Positions 63,816 through 64,000 of a stretch of 64,000 bases of DNA are shown here, in pieces. Each line of letters begins with the position of its first letter. Within the stretch, counting starts at the first letter, position 1. This DNA comes from Ignavibacteria bacterium (lineage in GTDB: Bacteria > Bacteroidota > Ignavibacteria > Tepidaquicellales > Tepidaquicellaceae). The stretch is taken from NCBI GenBank assembly GCA_016716125.1, contig JADJWZ010000007.1, positions 1 to 64,000 of the forward strand, given 5' to 3'. The notes under the pieces are model-generated. The model saw only the letters and a program-made list of their open reading frames with translations, was not told the DNA's origin and ran no database searches. A program made the translations under genes and the position numbers.

Positions 63816-64000
63816 TTATTTGATCAGCATCATTTTCTTAGTATTAACATAGGAGTCTGAAATAATTCTGTAGAAATAAACTCCTGACGAAACCTGCTGT
63901 CCTGTATTATTAACTGAATTCCAGTCAACGGTATATTTACCCGCGAACATGGTTTCACCGTTTACAAGTGTGCGAATTTCCTTACCGGTAATGTCATAGA
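63816..64000 (-). CDS. T9SS sorting-domain protein, C-terminal end only (partial)
   Basis: The minus strand reads YDITGKEIRTLVNGETMFAG, then WNSVNNTGQQVSSGVYFYRI and ends TKKMMLIK with a stop at 63816. This is the second half of a type A T9SS sorting domain. The cargo domain lies beyond the right edge, so its identity is unknown. Confidence 0.85.
   Translation of the reverse strand, partial: YDITGKEIRTLVNGETMFAGKYTVDWNSVNNTGQQVSSGVYFYRIISDSYVNTKKMMLIK

Overview
The window looks like a chromosomal segment of an AT-rich member of the Bacteroidota/Chlorobi group, most likely class Ignavibacteria. This is an inference: seven proteins end in (or are followed by) the type IX secretion (T9SS) sorting domain with the NYPNPFNP signature typical of that lineage, and an eighth is cut by the right edge. 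There is also a PorW/SprE-like T9SS lipoprotein, an outer-membrane beta-barrel receptor and many secreted beta-propeller proteins. No rRNA, tRNA, CRISPR array, transposase or phage gene was found.

Layout. 1-5.4 kb: end of a META-domain protein, a family-2 glycosyltransferase with a large membrane protein, and alpha-glucan phosphorylase. 5.4-16.1 kb: block of T9SS cargo (trypsin-like protease with PKD domain, two BNR/beta-propeller proteins, a DNRLRE protein with dockerin-like tail, a secreted endonuclease/exonuclease/phosphatase). 16.2-24.6 kb: HIT protein, DUF4870, VOC protein, a lipoprotein, M16 protease, DUF5683 protein, SecG and a repeat-propeller T9SS protein. 24.7-29.5 kb: minus-strand run lon-dnaX-ureohydrolase. 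29.8-37.4 kb: T9SS protein, AI-2E-type permease, DUF6600 protein, PorW-like TPR lipoprotein. 37.4-48 kb: fused branched-chain 2-oxoacid dehydrogenase E1, DinB polymerase, YciI, NDH-2, YbjQ, an inserted methyltransferase flanked by 200-bp direct repeats, an MFS transporter, a RapZ C-domain protein and a frame-broken radical SAM gene. 48-58 kb: DUF4349 lipoprotein, glutamine synthetase with an Lrp-type regulator, a beta-lactamase-family hydrolase, a TonB-dependent-type receptor, and a branched-chain amino-acid permease/binding-protein pair (permease frame-broken). 58.4-61 kb: a three-gene ubiquitin-like cassette. 61-64 kb: MenA-type prenyltransferase and two more T9SS cargo genes.

The most striking part is 58380-60989: a YukD/ubiquitin-like protein, an E1-like adenylating enzyme with a possible ubiquitin-fold tail, and a membrane-anchored RING-finger plus zinc-ribbon protein, consecutive on one strand and closed by a terminator. 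This is a candidate bacterial ubiquitin-like modification system with no E2 or deubiquitinase gene in this window. Other signals of note are the methyltransferase insertion with duplicated gene ends, an A10 slippage tract in dnaX that would yield a short gamma form, tandem palindromes near 10.6 kb, two 7-bp tandem arrays just after stop codons, and an unusual number of single-base or dinucleotide frame breaks (protease, DUF5683 gene, radical SAM gene, livH, possibly menA). The breaks may be sequence errors or true decay.
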